Shown: positions 35,590-46,674 of the stretch, one piece after another
Position numbering within the stretch: position 1 is the stretch's first letter
How the letters are laid out: each line of letters starts with the position of its first letter
Assembly (NCBI GenBank): GCA_006535965.1
Contig: QEAR01000074.1
Span: forward strand, 36,920-100,919
From: Spizellomyces sp. 'palustris'
Taxonomy: Eukaryota; Chytridiomycota; Chytridiomycetes; Spizellomycetales; Spizellomycetaceae
DNA: 64,000 bases
Direction of reading: 5' to 3'
The notes under the pieces: generated by a model
Seen by the model: the letters and a program-made list of their open reading frames with translations, nothing else
What the model was told of the DNA's origin: nothing
Databases searched by the model: none
Position numbers and translations under genes: made by a program

Positions 35590-37971
35590 GTGCTGGATCA
35601 TTTTTCCACCCACTCCGCTCCTTCACTGGACGGAACGCTTCCCCATTGTGCCCACTTGCAATATCCTCTGTGTATTGCACCCTCCTTACAAACTACGGGT
35701 ACGCGAGGAGGGCCTTCAATAGAGACAATGCCGGAACCACCTTTAATGCCGCCACCCACGTCACCAACCGCACCAGAATTTGCAGTAACAGCTGAGCGCC
35801 TCGCGAGTTTAAAGCAACGCCTTCAGGCAATATCGGTGAAGCACGCAAATAGACGCAGTTCACAAGATTCGCTTACCATTCAGCGATCGACTTCATTCGG
35901 AAGCATTGGGTCTGAAACTGAGCAGAGTGTGGGAGAACCTTCTGCACGAACGTCTGTTTATAGTGTGGATGGAAGCAAGATTTCGGATGAGGTCAATACG
36001 GTGGAATATGACAGCTCAAAGATAAGCGACGGTGCAACGTCAATTGGACCGGAACCAGCTGAGCCCAGTCAGGACGAGCCCCAACCGGATGCTTCATGTA
36101 CCTGCCGCAATGTTATTACGGAAGATAATCCCCGATACTGCCATAGCTGTGGAGGCATACTCTATCCAGTAGCACGCCTGGAGAACGAGCGCGCGCAACT
36201 GGCGGAACAGCTTGACAGTGTTCAACGAAAGCTGACGGTCATGGAACAGCGTCAAGATGCTTCAACCCATGAAATGTCGAAACTACGAGTTCGTGTCCAT
36301 GAACTTGAGGAAGCCGTTGCCACCAAGGATCAAGAACTTGCTTCCGTAAAGAAGGATCTGGATCGGATGGGCCAGAAACTTATTGACGAAGTGGAAATGC
36401 GCGCTGAGCTGCAACACTCGAAAGATGCTGTGCAAGAGGAATTGGAAGAATTAACAAAGTCTCTTTTTGAGGAAGCTAATAGTATGGTGGCGACCGAGGC
36501 GCGGCAGCGTTATGAACACCAAAAGAAGGAGCAAACATTGCGTCAGCAGTTGGAGGAAATGACGCAGCAGCTGGAAATGGAGCGAGAGCAGCTCCGCGAG
36601 TTGAGAGTTCGGATGGAAGACATGGATCATCAACAGTCATCGGCCGTAAGTTCACTGGGTAATATGACGGAGGATCACGCACGCTTGAGCGTATATTCCT
36701 CGATTAGTGATGTGGGTGATGACACCTCCGACGGACAATCTACCGAGGAGGCGATTGACCCGGTGTTATTCGCAGAATTTGAAGAATTTATCACAGCCAG
36801 CGCTGACGTGAAACTGTCCAAAATGCATACGCTGCACTTCATGAAGAATGCGTTAGAGGACGACATATTTCCCTGTTTGCGATTCGGGGGTAATCCCCGC
36901 ACGTCGACAAAGAAGCTCATTGATGCCATCTCCGCCAACACTTGTTTTGTGGAAGAGATGACTGCCACACAAATTGCAGCTCTTGACGCACGAGCGTCCC
37001 GTTTTGAACGCTCCAAAACCGCATCCCCAATGCGTTCTAATTCTCCTTCTGGCGACTCATCCAAACGTAATTCAACCCTTCTACCAGACAACTTTGATGC
37101 CTCTTTGGGGGCAAACATACCCCCTGCACAAACGAAGACACCACCCCCAACCCAAGCAATCTTCAATAAGACCGTCATGGAACGCCTTAGCAGCGCTTTC
37201 AGTGGCGGTACACTCCAACTGGGGAGTTCGTCGACTCTCGTTACCAACGGATGTTCAACATGCGGTCGCTCGTCCATGAACTCACCAACATGTCGCTTCC
37301 AATTCAAGTCCTCGGATCTTCCCGAAGACGCTTGGTGTCCCATTTGCGCAAATTGCCGAGACCGTTTGGTAGCGGTATGCGAATTTTACCAGTTTGCCCG
37401 CCATGTACGGCAAGGTCTCTATTCTACCCGACGCAAGGAAGATCTGTACCTGGAAATGTTGACGCTGAAGCGAAAGATGTTCTATGCTCGCATAGGGGCG
37501 GCAAAGTTCTCAGAGAAAGATAAAGTCTTTCTGAGGAAGAAGCCTAGACCAAATAGCACCATTGGAAGTGTGGTGTTTCAAGCGGCATCAGCCGATGCAC
37601 TGACATTAGCTGCTCTGAAGGCGTCTGATGAAGCTGGACTTCAGGGGCCACTGTCATCTGCGGGCAGTACCGCGTCAATGCCTAAACTATCTTTCAGCCC
37701 GTTATCCAAGAGACGGAGCGCCACTAGTACCAATAGCGCAGAATCACCGGCTGATAGCAAGACCTTTCCCGTAGATGGTATGAACCAAAAAATGGAGAAT
37801 CAAGAAGAGCCTGCTGTTGTTGAGACCAACGAAGCAGTCACAGATCCGGAAGTCCACAAACAGGAAGCGGAGACAACATTGGCTGGCACCAGCGTCACGA
37901 GTCTAATAGAGACTGTAGGTTTGAAGGACGTGGAAATGGCAATGGAGGAAACAAGATCAACAGATCTATGA
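35590..37971 (+). CDS. SEC2: Sec2/Rabin8-type guanine nucleotide exchange factor for a Sec4/Rab8 GTPase
   Basis: Activates the secretory-vesicle Rab (Sec4/Rab8) at sites of polarised exocytosis. Single exon, 793 residues from Met 35590; an in-frame Met at 35728 (MPEPPLMPPP) is the more likely start because the first 46 residues are not conserved-looking. A long coiled coil (about 195-345) contains the exchange-site signature ELEELTKSLFEEANSMVA. The C-terminal block near 545-640 has CSTCGR...CRFQF...CPICANCR and LVAVCEFYQFARHVRQGLY, which matches the conserved region in animal Rabin8/Rabin3 and is reduced in budding yeast. A CxC...CHSCG cluster (about 170-188) just before the coiled coil could bind zinc. 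Tail is Ser-rich. It is intronless, unlike most neighbours. Confidence 0.88.
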   Translation: MLDHFSTHSAPSLDGTLPHCAHLQYPLCIAPSLQTTGTRGGPSIETMPEPPLMPPPTSPTAPEFAVTAERLASLKQRLQAISVKHANRRSSQDSLTIQRSTSFGSIGSETEQSVGEPSARTSVYSVDGSKISDEVNTVEYDSSKISDGATSIGPEPAEPSQDEPQPDASCTCRNVITEDNPRYCHSCGGILYPVARLENERAQLAEQLDSVQRKLTVMEQRQDASTHEMSKLRVRVHELEEAVATKDQELASVKKDLDRMGQKLIDEVEMRAELQHSKDAVQEELEELTKSLFEEANSMVATEARQRYEHQKKEQTLRQQLEEMTQQLEMEREQLRELRVRMEDMDHQQSSAVSSLGNMTEDHARLSVYSSISDVGDDTSDGQSTEEAIDPVLFAEFEEFITASADVKLSKMHTLHFMKNALEDDIFPCLRFGGNPRTSTKKLIDAISANTCFVEEMTATQIAALDARASRFERSKTASPMRSNSPSGDSSKRNSTLLPDNFDASLGANIPPAQTKTPPPTQAIFNKTVMERLSSAFSGGTLQLGSSSTLVTNGCSTCGRSSMNSPTCRFQFKSSDLPEDAWCPICANCRDRLVAVCEFYQFARHVRQGLYSTRRKEDLYLEMLTLKRKMFYARIGAAKFSEKDKVFLRKKPRPNSTIGSVVFQAASADALTLAALKASDEAGLQGPLSSAGSTASMPKLSFSPLSKRRSATSTNSAESPADSKTFPVDGMNQKMENQEEPAVVETNEAVTDPEVHKQEAETTLAGTSVTSLIETVGLKDVEMAMEETRSTDL

Positions 37972-38251
37972 CGTATCTTCCTGTAACTTTTGGTTATAAT
38001 GCTATTTATATTGATACTTGTATCCAGCAGCTGTGTCTTGGGCGTGCGATGTGGCCCCCTTTCCCTAATTGTTTGCAATCTCGCCAGATACTTCCTTGGA
38101 TATCTTCGTAAAGATTGGCTGCTGAGCAAATTCATGAACAAGCCACAGTGGCATTGCAATGTATACGCGATGGATTGAGCTTCTGAGTTGAGCTAATGGT
38201 CTTGGGCAAGATCTTGAAAGCTTCCCACTGCTCCCTACTAGTACCTACAGA

Positions 38252-39109
38252 ATGCCCTTCCAACCAGACGAGATGCAAACGTCAGCCTCATCCGAGCATT
38301 CAGATTGCTCTACATCAAATGAAAACATCTCCCCGTCACCTGAGACGTCAGAGCATACCGCGAAAACCTCCAGCCCTGAGTTCTCGTCATCTGAGACAGC
38401 AGATGACCAGCAAACATCTAGCCATGCGACTACCAAAGCACCGACCCAGTCTCCTGTTCCTCGTTGGTGCAGGCCGACCGTAATCTCTATTGTACCTACT
38501 GGATGGGAGAACATGCAGGATACCTTGGCAGCTCGTATGAACGCCTATCTTCTAGAGGAGTTCATCAAACAAAACAGGAATCGAGAAGTCACATTGCACA
38601 TGGCTCCAGCTCAAATCGACTCAGGCGGACAGGGTACGCCAATCAGAGACATCGAGTGCTTTGTAAGCGGCACTCTAGAATGGGGTGACCCTGCGAGCGG
38701 CTGGAGTGAGACACGAACTAACTTTCAAAATGCTCTTCCATCTGCTAATGGAGCTGGTGAGCTCCATCAAGGAGGTCCTCAGTCTGTATCCTCGGACTCT
38801 GCATCAGAACACTACGTTTTCACGTTAGATGAATCTTCACCCGACACTACTAACTGGCGACACGAGAACTCTCCAACTCCAGAGCTGAGAATAGATGTTC
38901 CAGAGGATAGTGATACTGAAGAAGATCCACTTGTGGTGCCAACCTGGGATCCGTCCGGTACTGATGAAGAAGAGGATGCTTATAACCGGGCCGGGTCTTC
39001 TATCAACTGGCAAAACGTGATCTCTCCAACTCCACCTCTGATCATAGATGCACAGGAGGATAGTGATACTGAAGATGATCCACTTGCGGTAGTGGGCAGT
39101 TTAACCTAG
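38252..39109 (+). CDS. Acidic repeat protein of unknown function, ending at an in-frame stop inside a repeat
   Basis: 285 residues from Met 38252. The first 80 residues are Ser/Thr/Glu-rich. A middle part (VISIVPTGWENMQDTLAARM then NAYLLEEFIKQ) looks globular but matches no family known to me. The C-terminal part is made of imperfect 54-residue acidic repeats containing SPTPPLIIDAQEDSDTEDDP, with a diverged copy upstream. The frame stops with TAG at 39107-39109, exactly where neighbouring repeats have TGG (Trp). The same frame then stays open through more repeat sequence to TAA at 39342-39344. The gene is therefore either recently truncated, a readthrough candidate, or affected by a sequencing error. 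Confidence 0.55.
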   Translation: MPFQPDEMQTSASSEHSDCSTSNENISPSPETSEHTAKTSSPEFSSSETADDQQTSSHATTKAPTQSPVPRWCRPTVISIVPTGWENMQDTLAARMNAYLLEEFIKQNRNREVTLHMAPAQIDSGGQGTPIRDIECFVSGTLEWGDPASGWSETRTNFQNALPSANGAGELHQGGPQSVSSDSASEHYVFTLDESSPDTTNWRHENSPTPELRIDVPEDSDTEEDPLVVPTWDPSGTDEEEDAYNRAGSSINWQNVISPTPPLIIDAQEDSDTEDDPLAVVGSLT

Positions 39110-39344
39110 GATCCATTTGGTACGGATGAAGAAGAGGAAGCCTATAACCGGGCCGGGACTACTATTAACTGGCGGCACTTGCTCTATCCAACTCCACCTC
39201 CGATCATAGATGTTCAAGAGGACGTTGATATTGAAGCTGATCCACTTGCAGTAGTGGGCAGTTCAACCTGGGATCCGTTTGATACTGACGAAGGAGAGGA
39301 AGCCTATAACCCTCCGGGCGCTAACGAAGCCGAGAACAATTAAA
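38945..39344 (+). repeat. Tandem 162-bp coding repeats, about 2.5 copies
   Basis: Units start at 38945, 39107 and 39269, exactly 162 bp apart, each beginning with tgggatcc or taggatcc and encoding (W)DP-x-x-TDE-x-EEAYN. The third is cut short by the terminal TAA at 39342. Unit 2 starts with TAG in place of TGG. Confidence 0.9.
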
Positions 39345-39528
39345 ACTTGGCGTATGCTTTTACGGCTTGCAAATTATATGAGCGTAAATACTTGTAGATA
39401 CCCCCCACCCCATGAAATATAGCATAGGTTGCCAGTGTATATAACTATTTCTTTGAATGTATCACACTGTTTTTGCTTTGCATATGCATATTCGAGATAT
39501 GTGCAGTTGGTCAAAAATGTACAGGGAA

Positions 39529-40939
39529 TTAACCCTTAATAGATGCGTTCAGTGTCCAAAGGGCCCCGGTCCTCCCATCCGCGATATCCGTAGTTCTCTC
39601 CTCTTTGCAATTCATCAATGAAAAATTGCGAAGGGCGTTCAGCGCCTCGAACTTTGTGAGCGTAACAGGCTGAAACAAGAGGTCAACTAAGCCAAACGAA
39701 GAACCTGCCTTTGTTCTACCGTTCTTACCGTTCTCCACTTTCCAAAGGCTACTTCTCATTGTGGACATTTTTTTTTTCGCAGGTGGATAATCGATGATCT
39801 CATATTCTATTCCGAAGGTCTAAATGAACGTCCATATTTCCAAAACAGAGAATTGACGGAGCATGCGTACCGTTCGTCATTATTCGCAAGAAGTGACAAA
39901 TTTCCTCTGCAACTTCGTGTTCACCCCGTGCGACCAAGTTGATGCAGTACCTCATGAGTTCCCCTGTTAGATCTGCAAGGCCCAGGATATAGTCTTCATC
40001 AGTAATCTCAAGGATCTACACCAGCTCAGAATTATTATTTCTGCCACAAGCATACATTAAGCGCTATATTGAGCTCACCTGCTTTCCTTCTTCATTCACC
40101 AATAGCTTCTGCAACTCGTCCTTTGTGACCAGCTGCCCCTTTTCGACGTACACTAGGAAGGAAGCTGCTTCGATGAACTCTTCGCAGCCTGGACCGATGG
40201 AGCGATGATGTCTAAATTAGTCAGGAAGGATCAACGGCTGTTCAATCTCAAACGCAGTTCAAGATAATACCTATAAAAATCATTTCCTTTCATTTCTGGA
40301 GCAACTTGACCAAACAATCGAATGATTTCTTTCTGTTTATCTCTCGCTTCAGCTAGTATTTTAGGCCGATTTGTACCAGCTATTCTGAAAAAGACTCAGA
40401 GTAAAATTTACAGTCAAGACTCAAAGGCTCTTCAGAGGAACACATAGTATGCACCTGTGTAGGAGGAAAATCATTCGCTTACTGCAAATGGTAATGTCCC
40501 GAGATACTTTGATTATCCGCTCTCGTCTGTCATGCTAGGATAAATCAGCTACAACCATATTGCATTATTTGGAGCGATTTTCAGGTGCCATACCAATTCA
40601 TCTAGAACTTCACTGAGCTCCTGAAACGTGTGAATTACTTCTGGTGGGGCATCTATAGTTCTCCCACCACCTCCCAGGCGAGTATGTCCGCCCCTGCCAC
40701 GGCCACTATGACCCCCGCGATGGGGCAAGGGTTGCGAGTTGGGAGAAAGTGCAATTGCGGATTCCGAGGTTCTTGCCTTCTTATCTTGGTTGCGGGGCCC
40801 GTCAGTATACATCAACAGAAGAACAAGAGGTACGAGAATACCCACTTTGCTGCAAGGCCTCTCTGTCGACCGACGCTACCTCAGACGATGTTGTCTTGGC
40901 GGAGATGTAGTCAGGGTTCATGCTCATTTGCTGTGACAT
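39529..40939 (-). CDS. TSNAX: Translin-associated protein X (TRAX)
   Basis: Catalytic partner of translin in the C3PO endoribonuclease, acting on small RNA passenger strands and pre-tRNA fragments. Exon 1 begins MSQQMSMNPDYISAK. After an Arg/Gly-rich stretch (GGHSGRGRGGHTRLGGGGRT), which could bind RNA, the conserved core reads VIHTFQELSEVLDEL, HDRRERIIKVSRDITICSKR, MIFLLHR, CEEFIEAASFLVYVEKGQL and DYILGLADLTGELMRYCINL, each separated by short introns. The acidic residues in EEFIEA and DLTGE match those forming the TRAX active site, so the enzyme should be active. The last exon (from about 39768) extends some 60 residues past the usual end. Translin itself is not in the window. Confidence 0.88.
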
Positions 40940-41068
40940 ACTAGTGAAGGGCAGTGGTTCGGTTCGATTAGCTCATTGGGTGAGGCCTGGGAGCTGCGTG
41001 GTTATTGCTGTTGCTAGGCCAACGCAGGTACAGTTCGCGACTGGTGCTTGAATCGAGGCACTCTGCCA
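40940..41068. promoter_or_regulatory. 129-bp divergent promoter between TRAX and the FGGY kinase
   Basis: Start codons at 40939 (minus) and 41069 (plus) leave only 129 bp, so core promoters must overlap. It contains GGTTCGGTTCGATTAGCTC, which resembles a T-arm by chance but has no tRNA around it. Confidence 0.5.
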
Positions 41069-43339
41069 ATGCACAATCCAAAGGAGAGTTTATTCTTGGG
41101 CGTAGACGTCGGTACATCCTCCGGTACACTAAATCGACACAGATCACTTCAATGTTTTCCAGAATGAGCCTCTATAATGTTTTTTTATACTAGCACGAGC
41201 GGCCGTTGTTGATGGCGAAGGAAGAATAAAGGCTACTGCGTCCCATCCTTTGGAAATACACAACCCTTTAACGGACTACTATGAACAGGTGTGCTCTATA
41301 GTCTCAGCTCCAGCATGATCTTGTTTACTTAGAATGAAGCTCAATTATGCACAATGGAAGTCCTCCGATAATATCTGGGAGGCTTGTTGTATAGCCGTAC
41401 AGCAAGCAGTCGATGTGTCAGGTGTTGATGCTAGCGCCATAAAAGGTAGGAGCGGTGTGGACAGGAAAAGATTGCACAGTAGCCAGCTACCATCACATTT
41501 CATTAGGTATTGGATTTGATGCCACCTGTAGTCTGGTAGCTCTTGATGACGAGTATGGACCTGTCAGTGTGTCCCCGTCTGGCAACCCAAAATGGAATGT
41601 GATTATGTGGTATGCAGTTGGTGTTTATGCCATATGGTATCATTAATGATATTGGATGGAATGAAGGATGGATCATCGAGCGCAGGAAGAAGCCGATGAG
41701 ATGTCGTCTACGGGTCATTCAGTTTTGAAAAGAACAGGTGGAAAGATAAGGTCAGCCAATATGCTTTGGTCTCATCGATTCCACCTGTTTTTAAAGCTTC
41801 CAGCAGTCCTGAAATGTCTGCTGCGAAAGTCCTATGGCTATCTCGAAAATTGCCTAAGGCCTATCAAAGTGCTCATTTGCTCCTCGAACTGCCCGACTTC
41901 CTTACTCTGAAAGCCACTTCATACTCCATCCGTGGGTTGAATTCACTCAGCTGTAAATGGACGTACGAATCTGGCAAAGGATGGAGTACGGACTTTTGGA
42001 ATTCTCTGGGGATGAGAGATGTTGTCCAGGATGATTTCAAACGATTTGGCGGCCAGAAGGTTGTGAAAGCAGGGGAGCCTATCGGACAAGGATTAACCGA
42101 TGAGGCGGCCAAGCAGTTGGGCCTGGGAGGAGCCCAGGGAGCAAAAGTCGGAGGCGCGGTGATTGATGCCTATGCAGTGAGTTATTCATACTGTGGTATT
42201 GCAAAGGATAGTCACTGATATATACTGTTATTGAACCTCTCTAGGGCGCACTTGGGTAAGTCTGGGCACCTGTTGCTCCGCTCTCGAGACGATTCTGAGT
42301 TGGGTAATGATGTGATCTAGGACAATCGGTGCTGAGAGTTCCTCTGGAACAAGCCTCGCACTTGAGCATGTGCAAAATCGCATGGCAGTTATATGTGGTA
42401 CGACACGGGCGGTGAACAATTACTTGGATCTTAATGTGTTCTAAATATCCCTGTACGGTTTTGTGCCGGAACCAGGAACCTCGTCTTGCCATATCGCATT
42501 TTCTCCGCATCAGGCCTTTGTGAGCGGAGTCTGGGGTAGGTGGCGACGCCCATCTGCGCAGGAACGCGCGAGTCTGACTTTTCATCCAAGGTCCCTACGC
42601 GGATATTCTCCTACCCGATTTTCACATAGCAGAAGGAGGCCAGTCCATTACAGGTGCGCTTCTTCACCATCTCATCACGACGCATCCCGCGTACACTACT
42701 GCTCAGAAAGCCGCCCAGGCTGGCTCCCTGTCCATTTACTCCTACCTTAACGCCTTAATCGCAAGAGAGTCCGAACGTTTACGATTACCGTTTGGGGCTA
42801 TTCTAACTCAGAATATACATATTACCCCTGATTTCCACGGCAACCGCTCCCCACTAGCGGACCCGTATATGAAAGGTGTTATAGTAGGCTGTGACCTCGA
42901 TACAAGCGAAACCAATTTGATAAAGTGCTATTACGCTGGAGTGTTAAGTCTGTGCTATGGGACGAGAATGATCATCGACGCTCTCAAGAAGGGCGGATAT
43001 AACCTTGATACGCTCTTTTTGAGCGGCGGTCTTACTCAGAACGAACTATTTGTGCAATCTTTAGCAGACTGTTGTGGATGTAGAATCATTATTCCAGAGG
43101 AGCGGGATGCTGTACTGGTTGGTGCGGCTGTCATTGGAGCTGCAGCTTCTGAGTGGAGCAAGCATAATGAACGTGAGGTACTGTGGCACTGGATGAAAAA
43201 GATGGGCAGAGTTGGAAAAGTTGTTGAGCCTTGCGTTGGGGAGGAGAGGATATTCCACGCCAAGAAGTACAATGTCTTTGTCAGGTTATATCAAGTTCAG
43301 AGAGAAGTTCGTAACGTTATGAGTAAATTTACCCAATAA
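41069..43339 (+). CDS. FGGY: FGGY-family carbohydrate kinase (D-ribulokinase type)
   Basis: Phosphorylates a ketopentose or pentitol; human FGGY and yeast YDR109C of this type act on D-ribulose. The start [18 protein letters not shown] is the N-terminal phosphate loop, joined by an intron to [20 protein letters not shown]. Further blocks: [17 protein letters not shown] joined to [12 protein letters not shown] (conserved W-x-D-x-R), [74 protein letters not shown] and [15 protein letters not shown]. About ten exons are needed. The region 42180-42650, which appears frameshifted when read directly, resolves into several very short exons, so the gene is intact. Length is roughly 560 residues, normal for the family. 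Confidence 0.9.
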
Positions 43340-43590
43340 AATTGACACTGGATGATGAACCCACAGCTGTCGACTATGTGTGTGGTGAACCGATATTGAC
43401 TGCTAGTTACGGACATTTGAAAGGTCAATCGGAATATATCCCAAAATGCGCTGACAACTCACTAAGCCACCATTAGTCATGAAGCGCGTTCGTAACACAA
43501 GGGTTCACTCTAGAAATCATCCGGCCTGCTGTTGTCGCTTGCATTCCCTTCCCCATCTGCACTGTTGTTCCTCCCGTTAAAGAATATAAC

Positions 43591-45610
43591 ATGGCAAAGC
43601 CTACACGCGCTTCCGTGTGGAACGTAATGTCCGCTGTGTCGGCGGCCGGTGCACGGTGTCCATGCCACTCTCCCGCCAGCAGAGTTAGGGCAGGTTCGTT
43701 CTCCGAAGTCCATGCCTGCCTTCTGGAGCTACATGTTTATTTACTGTATCCCACTGGTCTCCAGTGACCCCTTGTCCCACTCATGGGAATAACAGCTCCC
43801 ATCGTCACGACTATAAGGGTATGGCGACAGCACAGGAGGATACAGACTACGCATTTGAGATGGCTGCGTCAAACATTCGATACGGTGTCGGTGTGACCAA
43901 GGAAGTAGGAATGGATCTGAAGAACATTGGAGCACGAAAGGGTGTGTGTTTACCCGTCGTTCAATTGCTTTTTGATCAGTACCCTAAGTGGAGAGCTGTG
44001 ACCGGCACTTTTGATCCCGTCAGTCGCTGTATTCACCGATCCAAAGATCGCGAGCCTATATCCGGCACAAACGGTTCTCTCCTCTCTTAAGTCGCAGAAT
44101 GTTCCACATGTCTTCTATCCGCATGTCAGAGTTGAGCCTACAGACGAATCCTTTCAACATGCCATCGATTTTGTTAGAAAGGAGAACGTTGATGCATTCG
44201 TAGCGGTTGGTGGGGGAAGTGTAATCGATACTGCCAAGGCTGCCAATTTGTACTTGTGCCATCCAAATGAGGGATTTCTAGAGTTTGTAAATGGTAGGTT
44301 TGGGCTGTTCGGCTTACACCCAGGGACGACGCTGATCTCTTCGACTTCAATTGCAGCGCCGATCGGAAAGGGGAAGCCGCCGTATAATCCTGTTAAACCC
44401 CTTATTGCTGGTATGGACCTCTTAAGGTCATCCTGTCGCTCATAGGCATACTAACGAATACAGTTACGTCAATCCGTAGTGCCAACGACCGCTGGTGTGT
44501 AAAATATCTGTCCAATATCGTTATATCATGCTGCAGTCTCATTGGCTACCTGTGATAGGGACGGGCAGTGAAACCACAGGCGTTGCTATCTTCGATTATA
44601 AGCCTCAGAACTTTAAGACGGGAATTGCGCATAGGTCCCTTAAGCCATTGTTGGGAATTGTTGATCCTATCAACACAAGGACAATGCCTCCCGAAGTACA
44701 TGTTGCAAGTGGTTTGGATGTCTTATGGTATGATGCTCGATAACTCCGGTATGCCCAGCGTATTGGGTCGTTGACATTCTGTGCGAACAGCCACGCCCTC
44801 GAATCTTATACCGCAATCCCTTACAACCTGCGCTCTCCCCGCCCGACCAACCCTATCCTCCGCCCCGCCTATCAGGGATCCAATCCCATCTCTGATATGT
44901 GGTCCATTAAGGCGCTGAAGATGTGCATCGACAATCTCCCCAAAGCGTACAAGGATGTCTCGAATCATAGAGCGCAGGAGCAAATGATTTTGGCGTCCAC
45001 ATTTGCCGGAATCGGGTTTGGAAATGCTGGAGTGCATCTCTGCCACGGTATGAGTTATCCCATTGCTGGCGGCGTCAAGAGCTACAGACATAAAGGCTAC
45101 GATGTTGGACATCCCATAGTGGTATGTGGCTGTTTTACTTCACCGTCCAGGTTGACGTGATGAGGCTTCCCTTCTCACTCGGGCTCCAATTATGTCAGCC
45201 TCATGGCATCTCGGTAGCAGTCACATCGCCCGCAGTTTTCAAATTCACCGCACCAGCGTGTCCAGAACGTCATCTTGAAGCCGCAGCATGGTTCGGTACG
45301 TTCTCGTGCATATTTATCTTTGTGTAATGATGTCCATCAACTCATGAGATGTGATCCTTGTTGCTCAGGTGCGGACATCACCAATACAAAACTCGCTGAC
45401 GCGGGATTGATTCTTTCGGATGCCCTCCGAAGATTTCTAGACAACCTCGATGTGCCAAACGGTCTTTCTGCCTTAGGGTATTCGAAGGAGGATGTCCCTA
45501 AGTTGGTGGAAGGAACTCTACCACAGGAGAGGGTAACAAGGTTAGCACCGAGAGGGGTGGGATACGAAGAAATTCAACGGTTGGTGGAGGACAGTTTCAC
45601 ATTGTATTAA
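43591..45610 (+). CDS. ADHFE1: Mitochondrial hydroxyacid-oxoacid transhydrogenase (iron-containing ADH family)
   Basis: Oxidises 4-hydroxybutyrate to succinic semialdehyde while reducing 2-oxoglutarate to D-2-hydroxyglutarate. The start [15 protein letters not shown] gives a basic leader followed by CPCHS, as in animal HOT, then an intron to [19 protein letters not shown]. Diagnostic blocks: [54 protein letters not shown] (across an intron), [33 protein letters not shown] and [14 protein letters not shown]. Metal-binding His residues of group III alcohol dehydrogenases fall in the [15 protein letters not shown] and PHG segments. The C-terminus ends [14 protein letters not shown]. Seven or so exons; no broken frame. 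Confidence 0.9.
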
Positions 45611-46674
45611 GGACAAGTGACGGTCGTAGCACGTCTGGCAAAGATAGATTTGGCGAACGATTCCTATTTCTAGCCTAGTGAGTCAGCTCTGGTAGAGAAT
45701 CCTTACTTGTGACGGGACTATCTTTTATGTCAAACAATCGTGGGGAAACCTACTTTGCTCTTGTCACAATTGGCCACCCAATTTGAGCATTTCCCGTGTG
45801 GGAGGACTGTGGAATGACATCAGACGCGTGACTAAGCAGAGATGAACGCGTGCAGTAAGTGTGCTATTTCAGTCTTCTCGATGATTTTGCAAATGCAGTC
45901 TGCTGTGATGATATACCTGATAGCAGGCAGTATTGAGATGGTTCATTACAATATTCATAAAGGGCACAGCTAGAGATACCGTCCGTAGACATGTTTAGAG
46001 AAAAAAGGAGGTAATCGTAACCGATACCGACCTGCTATGGTGAAAGACTCGTTAAAACAGCGTACATTCCTGACAACTTTTGCTACCCGGTCTTCCCTTG
46101 TTTACTGTTATGGCGAAGGTTACAGAGAATCTCCTTCCATAAATCTTATGGGTAGGGTCAGCGGTGTATTCCATGTCAAACTGTTAAAAATTGGCAGATG
46201 CGCTTCTGAATCCGTGGGTTTCAGCAGCATTGGCGCTGCGCGCGGGTCCACAGCACCCTTGTGGAAGGTAAATAAGGAGCGTTGCCAGATAAAATATACT
46301 CTATTCATACCATGCTGACGGTCAATACAAGCAACTCAAAAGTTCGTCGATGTGGCTGGTCCAATATTACATTATCGAAATCCTTTCTGAATCATTCAAA
46401 ACCCTTTTTCGGGGTATTTATAGATCCAGACATTGACAGTGAAGGGTATAAACGGGTGTGTGGTAATTGTCGCTAATATGAACGGGTGTATGGTAATGTG
46501 TGCTAACATGATAACGTCGGAGCATCTCAAGATTAAAATAGATCTGCGCGTTTCACGGTGGTTGGAAACCACATCTCAGATAGGGCCATCTTGGGCCAAA
46601 GACGTGACGGTAGAGAGGACTGTCCTGCATAACGAGGTTCATAGACTGATCATACCCAGAACCTTGCGTCCGCG
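45611..46674. other. Intergenic stretch upstream of the class I myosin gene
   Basis: No supported gene in 1,064 bp. The longest frame (46037-46318, 93 codons) has no family features. A tandem near-repeat of GAACGGGTGTATGGTAATGT type occurs at about 46447-46500. Confidence 0.5.

Noticed and set aside
36675-37343. 222-codon minus-strand frame
   Set aside because: Antisense shadow of the SEC2 coding exon.
40955-40985. T-arm-like GGTTCGATT sequence, possible tRNA
   Set aside because: No acceptor, D or anticodon arms can be folded around it.
42180-42650. Apparent frameshifts in the FGGY kinase suggesting a pseudogene
   Set aside because: Several short exons with good GT-AG sites restore every conserved FGGY block without any break.
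46435-46505. Short tandem near-repeat, possible CRISPR-like array
   Set aside because: Only two degenerate copies with no regular spacers; the DNA is eukaryotic and a CRISPR array is not expected.
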